64,000 bases of DNA, taken from Pocillopora verrucosa (Eukaryota; Cnidaria; Anthozoa; Scleractinia; Pocilloporidae). Of this stretch, positions 1-12,200 are shown one piece after another. Numbering within the stretch: the first letter of the stretch is position 1; each line of letters starts with the position of its first letter. The stretch lies in the NCBI RefSeq assembly GCF_036669915.1, contig NC_089319.1:3205082-3269081 (forward strand). The letters run 5' to 3'. A model generated the notes under the pieces. The model was not told where the DNA came from, searched no databases, and saw only the letters and a list, made by a program, of their open reading frames with translations. The translations under genes were made by a program, and so were the position numbers.

Positions 1-3000
1 TGTGATCAGACTCGTTGTCGCTGCCTAACTCGTACCCATTCTCCTTCTGAGCAAGTTTGAGAGACAGACTGTTGGCCATCTCCCTCTGAAGTCTCATTCG
101 TTCTATTTGGAGTTCTTCTAACTGCACCCTGTACTCATCGCACTTATTTTCCAAGGAGTCCACGGTTTGCACAAGCGTTTGGTAGCGTTTTCTCATAACC
201 GCAGTCTCACTTTGTAATTCCTTGTTAGTATTCTGTAGTTCCAAAGCAGTGGATTCCATTTGTTCACAAGCCTTCACTTGACCATCATGCAATTCCCGCA
301 GTGTTTCCAGTTGTTTGGAAAGAAACTGAAGATTTCAAAACAGTTACATATATTATGAGCGCGCATTGATTATTATAAGAAAATATTAATTACCACTTTT
401 AACCATTTACACAAATTAAGTAATTGTAGAAAAATCTGTCTTCTCCCCTAAGTAGCGTATACATACGGGATAGTCTTTAGAGTGTCACGCAACGCTTGGG
501 GGAAGGGGGGTGACTTCCCTAGGGGAGGTACGGGACAGAGTCGCTAAGTCGCCTGCACTTGCTCTAGCTTCCCTAGTATGAAGCGCCAACCAAGAGTACT
601 AATATTCCGCTTAGGTGTACTTCAAACGGGGTGAGTTGAAGTTACAAGTTCGCAATCGTTTATTCGACCAGGCATGTTTGATTCAGAGTTGACGTGCACG
701 GTGGGGTGAGGGGGAGTGACCCATTTCCTCTCCTCTCCTTACTTTTGACCGTCGCTCCCCCGCTTAGCATAGATTTCTTTCCTTTCCAGTCTTACGTGGA
801 GGTAAAAATCAAAATGGCCTTTAATTTTTTTCGGAAATTTTATCAACTTAATTCAAAGGTTCGAGCGAATAAATCCGTTCGAATTTTGGGTGGCTAAACT
901 GTCTTTCTCTAGTCAGTTACTTCTTTTCTTTTCTCTCTCTGCTTCCCTCCTCTTAGATTAGACACGCGTTCAATCTATGCGATTACTGTATATTGAGCCA
1001 GTAAGAATATAATCTGAGAGATAGAAGAACGTGATCAAGAATGAAAAACAAGCAAATTTCATCGCTAAAAGCATATGGAATATTTCAGTTTCTTTACCTC
1101 ATTTTTAATGGACTGCTCCTCGAGATAGTGATGTGACGACTTCAACATTACTTCCAGTTCTTTATTTCGTTCCAGAAGATTTTTGCCGATCTCAGCCGCC
1201 AGCTCGAGATCTATAATATGGCCAGGATAAAAAAATAAAACGTTTCTTCAGTGATATTGGTTGCAATGTAGGGCACAAAGATAGCTTCATTTTGTCACGC
1301 TTGAGCAACGATTACAAGATGAACGATTACTTAGCGCGCATTAGTTCTGAAGAAGTCAGTAATCGTGAAGATCAATGATAAATCATAAAACAGTAAATCT
1401 AAATCTCATTTTGCAGTTTTACGAATGACATTTCAACAGTAATAAACTCCGTTCCTGTTTTCTTTGATCAATAACAAGAGAGATTAACTTTTTCTTAAAG
1501 CGGGAGAGGCCAGCATCAACTACGATTTTCACAACACTTCCATAAGTCTACCATTACTTTTTGTAGGTCGAAACTAGAGTTGGATAGGAAGCGAAAGGAA
1601 TCGGAAGGCGACTTAACCAGGCGATAACGAACAAATTAAGTAGGATTTTTCTGTTAAAGTGCTAAAAGCTGGAAATAGAGCAGATATTGATGTTGCTCTG
1701 AGCTATACAACTGAACATTCATAGCGCTCCAAGCACAAAAAGGGGTTTACACAACCAAAGCTTCCAACCTACCCGCTTTATGCCATCTATTATCACACAA
1801 AGGGTAAGATTCACAAAACACCGATGGATGTTCAGATTCCATGACAAAAGATGCTTTCACAATTAACTTGTTACCAAGACTAAAAGTTCATGCAACTTAG
1901 TTTGAGCATTAGCGTTGTTTGACCAATGAGATTTCACTTCTGGTAAATAACTGAATAATGGCAGAGAAAGTTTGTTTGCTGAATGAATGTAATATTGAAA
2001 CAAGTCTTTCGACCTAATCAGTGATAAACTCTTTGTGAGTGATAAAATTTCCCGTGATTTTTTGGCGGATCAATATGGAATCTCTAACAATTCGCCAAAA
2101 TCGCAGTTTTTAACACCGTTTTGCGAAACAAAAACTTATGTGATTAAAAGTAATCTTATATGTAGCTAATTCACAAAATGTTGCTGTTCATGTTATTGTT
2201 TTTCCTTTCCTTTCCTTTGGTGAAACAAGTTTTTAATGTGTGTCGCCTACGTTCGTATTTATCACTATTGCCTTGGTATCGCTTTCCAACTTTCCCCACA
2301 AAGCGGAAGTGACGCAATTTTCTTGCGCAGCGGAAGCGAAATGTTTGGGTGTTGCTGAAAAAGTCTACAAGTTTGCCTAATAACCCGCGGAAAATAAATT
2401 AACTGACCCACCGGCAAAGATAATCTGTTTTCTTAGAAACATTCTCGACGGCATAACAGTTTTATCCGATGACGATGTTGATTTAAATATAAATCACCAA
2501 ATCCTTGAGTCGCTTTTACATGATATGGTGACAATAAAATTATATTCGAACTTTGTGTTGAAATATTCTTAAATAAAAGACATGATTGACTGACTACCCT
2601 CATTCAAGATCGCCTTGAAAATGCATAGAAACACAGAAATCAAACTAAAAATGTCTTGAATTTGTATGAATCTCGAATCAAATTTCACACAGAATCAGAC
2701 AAAAACCTTTTGATCAATCAACTTGTTCAATACACTCGCGATCGCATTTTAATAGTGGAATGTCTGTACTCAAAAAATTCGACAGGATACATGCTACTTT
2801 TTTTTTTTCGTTAGGGTCACTTGCAATTATTCTTGAGGTAGTGAAAGGAAACATTTTTCACGGCAGAATGCACTAAACGGCGAGAAAGACACAGCGATAC
2901 TAAGGACATAATCTCACTCACCAGTACAGCAATGTGATCCGCGATCTTTCTGCTCCATACTATCGCTGATGTATTCCAAATTATAAAGCGACGAATTCAC

Positions 3001-3006
3001 CTCCAT
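1..3006 (-). CDS. CDR2: CDR2/CDR2L-like coiled-coil protein, 5' part (3 exons; gene continues off the left edge)
   Basis: Exons read on the minus strand are 2922-3006, 1098-1210 and 1-325 (cut by the window edge). ATG at 3006 is the first Met after an in-frame stop; phases 85/113/325 join in frame with canonical donors and acceptors. Exon 2 encodes LELAAEIGKNLLERNKELE, close to the CDR2 signature DLQLAAELGKTLLDRN. Exon 3 is a long heptad-repeat coiled coil (SKQLETLRELHDGQVKACEQ, then LQNTNKELQSE and VDSLENKCDEYRVQLEEL) that aligns along its length with the human CDR2 coiled coil. CDR2 proteins are cytoplasmic coiled-coil proteins, known as onconeural antigens and reported to bind Myc. BICD-family-like adaptors share the LAAELGxxLLERN motif and are the main alternative, but exon 3 fits CDR2 better. 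The N-terminus is shorter than in vertebrates and starts MEVNSSLYNLEYI. Confidence 0.8.
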
Positions 3007-3656
3007 GGACGCGATTCCAAATATTGTCTAAAAATTTGCCATATCGGTTTCTCGCCCAAATAATATCGCAATCCCGCCCGAAAAATCGCGCTTCTCGTCG
3101 GCGAAAGAAACCCAAACCAGAACAGATTGCCGTGAATGTAAATATCAACCACTCATGCGAACGAGGCCGGCTGTGCCACGTAAGGTCTAGTGTCGTCATT
3201 TGCATATCACAGACGCTGACCTGCGAGAAACATATCATCATACACCGCGATTGGGAGGCATCGCTCATTCAAACAGCCAATCAAATGCAGCGAATAGGGA
3301 ACAAACTGACATGTTTTGACCTTTTCCAAGAGGCAGATGTGTATGTCACATCTTCCGATATCTTCAGGATTATACATTTTTAAAAACAATGTTTGCTTGA
3401 TAAAATATGCATATAACCCGCTGATTTACTTACAATTTAGTTATACGGTAACCGCGGTCAATTTTTTTTTTCTGACATGGATCGCTGAAGGTTGATTTTT
3501 ACCACAGCAGGTGACTTTTGTATAGGGAAAGAAATTTCAAATTCATATTTCATGTACCGGCAAAGATTGAGAGGAAAAAAAACATGGTGGGGGGGGAATT
3601 GTTGGGCATAAAGGTTCGGCAAAGCTTCCCGTGTCGAAAATGATTCGAAAATATGG

Positions 3657-3690
3657 TGTAGGGTGGGGGGAGGGGTCGGGAGGCTGAGGA
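3657..3690 (+). other. G-rich tract, possible G-quadruplex
   Basis: Several runs of three or more G occur within about 35 bases (GGG, GGGGGG, GGGG, GGG), about 0.65 kb upstream of the CDR2-like start on the other strand. The pattern fits a G-quadruplex; no functional claim is made. Confidence 0.35.
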
Positions 3691-3978
3691 TGCGAATATC
3701 AGACCTGTACCTGAGGCACTACTTCAGTTAGCACAGACGGGTCCGTGGGTCAAAGCCGCGTAGGTTTAGAGGGGAAGAGGGGATTGGGGAATAGTCAATA
3801 TAATATTAGTCAAAGGAAAACGAAGAACAATGGATCATAGTATAAGGATCGAGGAATGTGGAGTTGAAAATAAAGAGGCAGGAAGACCAAAGGAACGGAC
3901 GAAGGGGAACGGGGAATGACGCAAACTGCTGAAGCCAAATAAGGGAGTGTCTCGTCCCTATCCAGAAATGATGGCAAG

Positions 3979-4000
3979 CAGGAGCCCATTTGGGCTCCTG
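3979..4000. repeat. Perfect 10-bp hairpin, copy 1 of a shared palindrome
   Basis: Stem CAGGAGCCCA, a 2-nt loop (TT) and stem TGGGCTCCTG. The same half-sites recur at 6243-6265, so this is a shared element rather than a chance palindrome. Confidence 0.6.
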
Positions 4001-4138
4001 TGGCCAGCGAAAATCTGTATTTATGTGACTTTGCACTTCTTTCGTATTAGCCACGGTGGCCCCTCAGTCAGATGATAATTAAAATGTCAACGAAGTCAGT
4101 AAGCTTTGCTGTCTTGACTGGCTGGTGTCTTCGCTTTC

Positions 4139-4190
4139 GTTTTTTTTTTTTTGTTTTTTTTTTTTTTGTTTTTTTGTTTTTTCTTTCTTT
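4139..4190. repeat. Poly-T tract with interspersed G
   Basis: Long T runs broken by single Gs; simple low-complexity sequence. It accounts for an apparent Lys-rich reading frame on the minus strand. Confidence 0.8.
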
Positions 4191-6242
4191 TTGCCAATTT
4201 TGTGTTCAATGTTCGAGAAAATAAAACAAAACTCGGTCCTAGTCTTCTTTTGTCGGATACTCTGGAACAATGACCAAATACTGGTTATGTAATACTCAAA
4301 CAACTTGCGCTACGCATTGCATACGTCATTTGTCAAATTCTGAGACTTAACTTCCGTTTACTTAAACAGCCACACAGTACCATTGACGAGTTTCCTGACT
4401 GATCTCAGAATCGCCGGAAATGATTGATTTCGTACGAACGTAAACTGTCCATTGTATGCAACGCTTTCTATTCCATTTTCATTACTAGTGTATGTTTTGT
4501 ATGCAGTATTCTTTTGTAAAAAAAATTCAAATCTAAAGGGTAGCTTAGCAGAACTCAATAAATGATGAAGCTTTTATGACATTTCGCTATTCTAATTGGC
4601 TGTTGAAACTTTCGAAGTGAGATTAAAATTTGCCTTTTTTTGGTGTCCACCATCTGCTTTGAGATTTTCCTCTTTTGAAAGATTTAATTGCAAATCGAAG
4701 CTGACAAATTTTTAAGTTTAAATGGAAAGTTAGCTTGAATTTCTTGACTAGGAGATTCCTCGATAAACACAACTCAAATAATCGATTTCAGGAGAGTTCA
4801 TTTCCTCAGGATGCATAATCGAAGGTAAATTAAAATATACGAATTAAAATGACATAATGTTATAATTTAAAAGTCGTATCGTGCAAGGAGAAATATACTT
4901 TTTAAAAGCCGCTAATTTCAGTTATGTCAAAGTGAAATTATTAATACTTTTATATCTGTGCTTAGACGATTTTGTCACAAATTTATCCCTCGCATTTAAG
5001 ATTGAGGTAAGCGTCACGTGTAGTCAGTTTCGAATTAATCTTTTGCCTGTCAAAATGGAAATGGTTAGAATTGAAGATACAGTGTATAATTTACCAATGG
5101 TAAGTTTCTTTAACTAGATGTACGTGCAAGTATGAAATCCGTGTGTGATTCAGAAAAAAACCATGGTAGGTAAAGCCGTAAGATCACATTTGAGCTGAAA
5201 GACTTTTAAAAAGCGCAAGCGAAAGGACCGGTTTTTTTCTCCATGCAAAAGAAAATGTTTTGGATCAGCGGTGAGCGCGTCATTTTTTTTTTTCGCGTGG
5301 TACGTAGGTAAGTCTAGCAAAAGCTGGTTGAATTTGTCGAATGTATCTTCATATGTAAATTATCAGCGTGTGGGGCTTGCTCGGTGAAAATAAAGGTCAT
5401 AACAAAAAAAGGGGGAGCTTTAATTAAACGATGGCATATCAAAAATTTGAAATCTTTCAAGACTGAGAAAAGGTGACTGGTGCAACCACACCGAATTCAC
5501 GAATGATTTTGTTCTTGGCCCAATTTCCGCTGGGTTTTTTGAGTCTAACTCGCCAAAATGGTCAGAAAGTGTAAATTGGTGATTTTTCTAAGCGGTTTAG
5601 TTTATTTCAGTTTCATGCCTCACAAAACAACTTAGAGTTTATGTGTAATAATATTTCCCCAAAATTCTAACTTTCGTTTGAAATTTTCCTTGTCAAAGAA
5701 GTAACATTGCCAATAACACCTGCTGAGGTTAACTAATGGTCAGGTTTATTGTGATACAAATTAATTTTCACTCTTTTGGCTGAAAGCAGGATGAGTGAAA
5801 GGCCATACGAAAAAAAAAAGATTCTACATTCATCATTTTTCCAAATCATTCATCCATACTACTATTTACTCCATCAAATGTTTTCTGTTTGTGTTAGCTA
5901 ACGAGCTTATCACGGTATCGTTTAATGAGAGAGCAAATATGTACACAGAATTTGGCTTTCTCCATTTTCTGTGACTTTCTAAACCGCATGAGTCATGAAA
6001 ATCGATCTGTTGGTGATGGTAGTATTAGGGATGTGCTAGCTGTGAAAAGTTATCATTTCGCATCTCACACTCTAGTCAATTAGTAATTTTTTTCCAAAAC
6101 CGCAAATTAGTCAACACTTTGAATGTGAACTTAAACTAACCTCAGGTTAGGCGAAGATTTTTTTCACTATGTAATCACGTTTTTTTACAAATTGGAATGT
6201 CTTTTTATTCTGTTTCTACCGATGAGTTAGGTTAAATAGCGC

Positions 6243-6265
6243 CAGGAGCCCATTACGGGCTCCTG
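6243..6265. repeat. 9-bp hairpin, copy 2 of a shared palindrome
   Basis: CAGGAGCCC and GGGCTCCTG separated by ATTAC. It shares CAGGAGCCCATT and GGGCTCCTG with the hairpin at 3979-4000, 2.2 kb away. AGCGCC occurs on both sides of the stem. Confidence 0.6.
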
Positions 6266-9200
6266 ATAGCGCCTGGATCATTTATATCTTCAGCATTAAT
6301 CCAAATTTTTTCGAATTGATTATAAGGGTCCTAAAAATAGCGTGTGAAATTGTCAATCGTTATAAATATGTATATAAACCCGTTTTCAAAAGCATTGTAA
6401 TTTGAAAATATCTTTTAAATATACATATCTTTTCTTTTCTTGTCACTTTTGGATGGAAAAAGAAAAGGTGTATATATTTCATATATATTTTGAAATTGCA
6501 ACGTATTTGAAAAAGGCTATATATGTATACATGTAAATTACATCTTTTTTTTTTATCTGAAGAATACAGTAGACAAAATATTTTTCAATCATCCAGAACA
6601 GTTGCAATTTCTACCTCTAAATCCAAATCGTGACTGCGCAAAATTTAATGACGCTTTCGATGTGGTCACGTTTCGGGGAACAAATTTACAAACATATTGC
6701 ACAACAAATTTTCATTAGTCAGCGTTTGATAGACGATGATAACGTCTTTTCCCTAGTTTTCGACATTCTCCTCGCAAACAACCACTTTAGTGAATGACAG
6801 GCTAGGAGGAATTAATCAGCAGATGGCAAATTTCTTTTCCAAGAAAGAAAGAAAGCCGTAATATATTGGATGTTTCTTCAAGCTCGTCTCTTCCATCAAA
6901 TTCGAATTTACTCATTAATGCTAGTCTTTTGCAATCGGAGAGAGAAATTAATCATGGGCAAGGGAACAAATGTCACATTTGCGACGTGTACTGGTGATAT
7001 TGTGATAATATGCGCGTTTTTTTGGTGGTTACTTCATATCTGTAATTCGTACTGACACATATGGGAAAATAAGTAAAAAATTTTATCTCTTATCACTTCT
7101 AAGAACTTTTTGATTGGTGAAAAATCAAAAGGAGCCTCATAGCTAATACCTTCCTTAAAAAAATATTTGCTCTTCCTTCAATAAACAATTTCGCAGTTTT
7201 ATAAAATCTAGAGCGTCAAAGTAAAAAAAAAAACCATCGATGATTCTAATATTAAACAAAATTTACTCCCAGGACGAAAAGCAGACGACACCAGCCCAAT
7301 AAACCGCCATATTTGACAGTTCTCATAAGCTTGGCTGAATGAAAAATAAACATTCACTACAAAATTTATTGCCATCTCAGCTCTGTCAGTCAAAACATTA
7401 ATCATACCAGGGAAGGTGAAATCAAATCGCAAGGGTATTATCATTTCTAAGGGGTTCTGTACTCCAAAAGGATAAGATTTGAAGAACAACGCTCGGAAAC
7501 GCATTCCAAAATACTTTGGAAAAGTCATGTAAGTTTGTTTAAAATCTACCATAAAAGTCTTCCTCTAATGTGTTAATAGGAAATATTTTTTGATGTTGTG
7601 TGTTAAATGATGGATATGCAATCGTACTGGTGTGTCCAACTAACACGGGCGGTGTCGAAAAAAAAACATGTAAGTGATTCTTTAGTTTCTAATTCATCGG
7701 AATGATGCAGTCATTTTCAAGGCTAAACGGCAAATCGGCCGAAAAAAAATTACGATGATTTTTGAGCCAACATTAGGATGTATATAAGCTGTCGTTAGCG
7801 AGAGTGCGAATTTCATTGCGGTATTAGCTTTGTTATAGCAAATTACCCAAATTAAAAGTTGTCATTTCCTCCACTTTGGTTTTCTAGATACTGAATATCT
7901 GCAATTTTCTTTCTCGGTGATTTCGATCATCAGTTCGTATCATATAATTTTGCTTTAATTTTTCAAAGGAAGCGACAAGGTTCTGACGATTTTCCGTGGA
8001 AAAAATAATTTCACCTTTGTACTGAAACTAGTCATGCGTTACAATCGGTTTTCATCAGAAGACCATTTCATTGACCTAAAAAATTAATTAAATAAGAGAG
8101 AAATTTTGATTTAAATTTAACTGAGGCAAGTAACCTCAGATGTACCTAAAATATTCCTGACTGCATTAATAAAACGGGGTTTAAGTCACATAAAAATCTT
8201 TAAGTGGTAAACTCTATTTAAAATATTGCAATTAGACATCCTCAACTTTTATTCAACGCGGTATGATTTTCCACTTTTCACATTTAAACAGTAAATCAAG
8301 TCTTTTGTATCCTAATGTCAACCCAGAAAAGGTAGTTATTATTGAAGATGTTTTGAAAAAGACAAGATGAAAAAAACTTGTTTGTTTTGTTTTGTTTGTT
8401 TGTTTTTTTGCATTCAAATAAAAAATCAGACAGTAAAGTAGATCTTCCCCTTGAGGTTCTAAAACCCAATTTTCTCATAATGAGGTACTGATATAAGATC
8501 CATGGAAAGAATTTAAAAAAACATTTACTGGCCATTAATCCGATAAAACTACTGATATGTAGATGCTGGCAGGTAATTAGCACAAAATTCGATAGTATTG
8601 TTGTTCAAAAACCGCTTTTACGAAACTAAGGCCAAAAGATCCTAAAATCTCAAAAGAAAGCTCAAGAAATGGCGCGACTATTCCCATCAACGGGTAGAAA
8701 TTTTAATCTCAGATTAGCCTGTGCATAATTCATATTGGAAAAATAACACGAAAGTCCGGCAATTTCGTAGGCAGGGGATGTACGTTTACCTCAACATCAG
8801 CAAATGATATTTGTATGTCAAGATTTTTCTCGTTTGCGGGGCTGACTATGAAACAGAACACTGTAAGTATTTGATAAGTTGTAAATTAATAATCTGTTCT
8901 GAATCGATAGCTAAAGGCCCTTTCTACTTCGTTAGAACTTTAGTTTCTTCCATTCCTCATATTGTAAGCTTTCATTGATCGGAACATTTTACAATGTTTT
9001 ACAAAGGAGTTTATCTCCCCTGTGTTTTCGCACTTGCCGAATTAGAGAAAATTACAGAGAACACAAGAATTGGGAAGCCCAATTCTGATATTCCCATCCA
9101 GTTTTTGCCCACGAAAAGTCACAGAGTTTGATTAAGCTTTAACTTCCGTTTCTTCGGGGCGCACCATTCGGCGATATTTTCCACACCCGTCCTCAGGGAA

Positions 9201-12200
9201 TCTTTTTAAAGAAACTTCAGTGTTTTTACCATAGATCATTGATCATATATTGCTTTTCTATTAAGATGCTTCTTTAAGATCTTACGAGCATTTTTCTCCT
9301 AAACTTTTCTTTTTTTTTTTTCTTTCATTTTGTTTTGGGGGGCCAGAGCTGGGAGGCCCCATTCAGTGACATGTGGGATTCCTTGGTTCTTTGTCTCGGA
9401 CATACGCATGCGTTCAGATGACTAGGAATTCCTTTTATTTTCCATTCAAAGTTTTAGCTCTTTACATTTTGTTGTTGTTTATTTTGCTCAGTTTGTTTCT
9501 TTTTTTCGTGCGAAGAAAGAAAGACAAGAAGGGACACAGAAAGGGTAGGAAATGATTCTTATGCACCTTGAAATATTTTATCAAATTTGGCTGTCACAGT
9601 CATAAACTCAGGTTTTAAATAAAAAAAAGATGTATATAAATGCAACAGAAAGTAACTTTCTCTTCCTAAATAATTATGAAGGTATCATCAAATGAAATTC
9701 ACAGCTAGTCTAAAGCCATGCATAATTTTTGACCTTATAGCTGCAAATGCTTTTGATCAGGAACACTATATATGCCAAAGCCAGGCCTTAAGAACCGGTG
9801 GTCCATTCGCTAAGAAATAATGTCTTACAGACACCATAAAGTAATTACAAAAAGTCAAATACCGGTATTTCAGTTTGATTTTCCTGATTCGTGGCCTAGA
9901 AGAAGATGGCTGAGCTGAATTTGCGGTTGTCCCATATGTGGCTAATCTGTCGAAAAACTAAGTCTTCAAAATCTGGATCGCACAATGTGATAAAATTCAA
10001 AAGAGTTCCTAGAAATTAAGACATCTGTTCAGCTTCATACATGTCTTTTAAAATGAGAAAGCTCCATTTTCCTTTTTGAAGTGCCGTCTACAAGAGTTTG
10101 CGATTGATAACGATAGTTAAGATTTATCTATATTGATCTGTCAGACACCAAAGATTATTTATCAGAGGGTTTTTGCACGCAATGAAATATGTTTCGGGAC
10201 GTTTACGAAGGAGGAAAATCTGGATTTACACAGGCAAAGCAAACGGAAGCAGGGAGTAAGACAAAATGTCAATTTTATCAGCAATAGGTAAATGAAATAG
10301 GCATATTTACCGACAAATACTCCAGTTCGTGTCGTATAATTACATCATATATTTGACCTTAACAGAAACAGACGAAATGATTGTCAAATATAAAAGCAAA
10401 AAGCGCTCTGTACGTGGAGCTGAAAAGTTCAATTCTAACGCAAAACGGAAGCTTGTGACAAAAAGGCTCGGATTGAACTGTTCTCTGTAAAAGGTGAGGT
10501 GCTTAGCTCTAAGTAGAATTTCAAACTTTGCGAAAAGTCTCTGTGAACATTTGCATAGAAGTGTTTCAAGATTTCGCCATTGTTTCAGTTTAGCGATTTT
10601 AAAAATTGACTGCGTATAATTCTGGTTAAAGACAAAGATCCCGAAAACCGCAAACCAAAAGCTTTCTAAGTAATACGTCCTAGCGAAAAAAGGTTCTTCT
10701 GTAAAATATGTAGAGCTAACAGATCTCCCGTTGATAAAATATCTTATCAATTATACAATTTAGAACATTACTAGCGGCCTCATTAAAATAAGTTTGACGC
10801 TGATAAGCAAGTGTTTGGATACTGAAAAATTCTATAGCGTCATTTAATGAATAAACAAAGTAATTCCTGGTAGCAACACTAAAGAGCTTTAGCCTTTCTT
10901 TGTGGTGTTCATAAAATATCTATGTTATGTAGATTTTGGTGTTATTTAGATTACGCCAGTCTCATTTGTAATTAACACCATCGTGAAATTGAAAAGGAAA
11001 ATGCGTTTCCTTCACATGTAGTTGAACGAGACACTTGGCAAAAATCCTACTCGGAAAGTGTAACAATGAAAAGATCGGATTGTGTTGGGAAGAAGGCCAA
11101 CCCTTGCACAATTTCAAACGTGTTTTCAGACTTTTGGTAAACACGCTAAATTGTATATAAATCATTTTCAATGACTGATAATAATTCTACCAACAAAAAA
11201 GGAAAGGAAGAGAAACTTTTACAGGAAAACTGCTGCGGCGGAAAACGTTCAAAAACTTGAGGTAGGGTGGCGTTTTAAATGATGAAATGTCGTCGCGGTA
11301 GATGCCTTCAAAAATCATGTCACGAGAATAGTCGCATTTTTCTTTTTTTTGCTGTTGTTTTAATAACAAATCCAAAACGTCCATGATGACGATTTTAAGT
11401 TCCTCAAACAAAGGCTCAAATGAGTAGTTTGACACGGCGATTTCTGACTAATGAAAATTACGAAATATTGTCAATGCAACTCGGAAAAGTGTTCGGGGAT
11501 CATGGAAATTTCTCGATAAAATTTGCTGATTATTTAAATCAGGCTTTATTATTTTTCCCTCAGGCTAAATAGTCAAATGGCAAAAAATCTTTCATATCAT
11601 CAAGGAAAATAAGATTTTTTAATGTAAAAATTAAATGATAAAATATTTCTGAGTTTCAGTCAAGTGCACAAGGTTGTGAAGTTTATTCGCTGTGGTTTCC
11701 AGCTTGAGCCGGGCACAAAATACCAAAGACCTTTTAAAGTATCATAAAATTTTTGCAATTTTTAGAAACGCGACTCGGTGACTCAATTAATTTGTCAGTG
11801 TTTTGCTACAATAATTAAGTCATACAACGACAAAATGCAAATTTTTAGAGTAATTTGCAGTCATAGATTACAAACCACGTCAAATTGTATCACGAAACAC
11901 CAATTCGTATCAGATATCTACGAGCATTTCCAGTTTTAATCATCTCCAAAACAACAGTTTTAAATGATTTTCCTAATTCATTGATGGTGTATCTGTGCCG
12001 ATCTGTTAAGTAATGAATAATTTTTTTTATTGGAGAAACGTTTAACATGACGTGTTACACCGAAAACTTGCTTGACCAATTATTTACTGTAAATTCTTTC
12101 AATTTGTCCGTTTTACTGGATTAAGCGGGGCCAGAAATTATCTTCTAAAACTTTCAACTTCGTAGCGAGCCAAGATTTTCCTCTTAATTGAGTCATAACA

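Noticed and set aside
2981-3383. Overlapping open frames on both strands at the CDR2-like 5' end
   Set aside because: The minus frame is offset from the one encoding the CDR2-like N-terminus; the plus frame has no features. Both are probably 5' UTR/promoter sequence.
9373-9555. Small frame with one hydrophobic segment and a Lys/Arg-rich end
   Set aside because: Starts without context, AT-rich composition, no splice partners; likely chance in a T-rich region.
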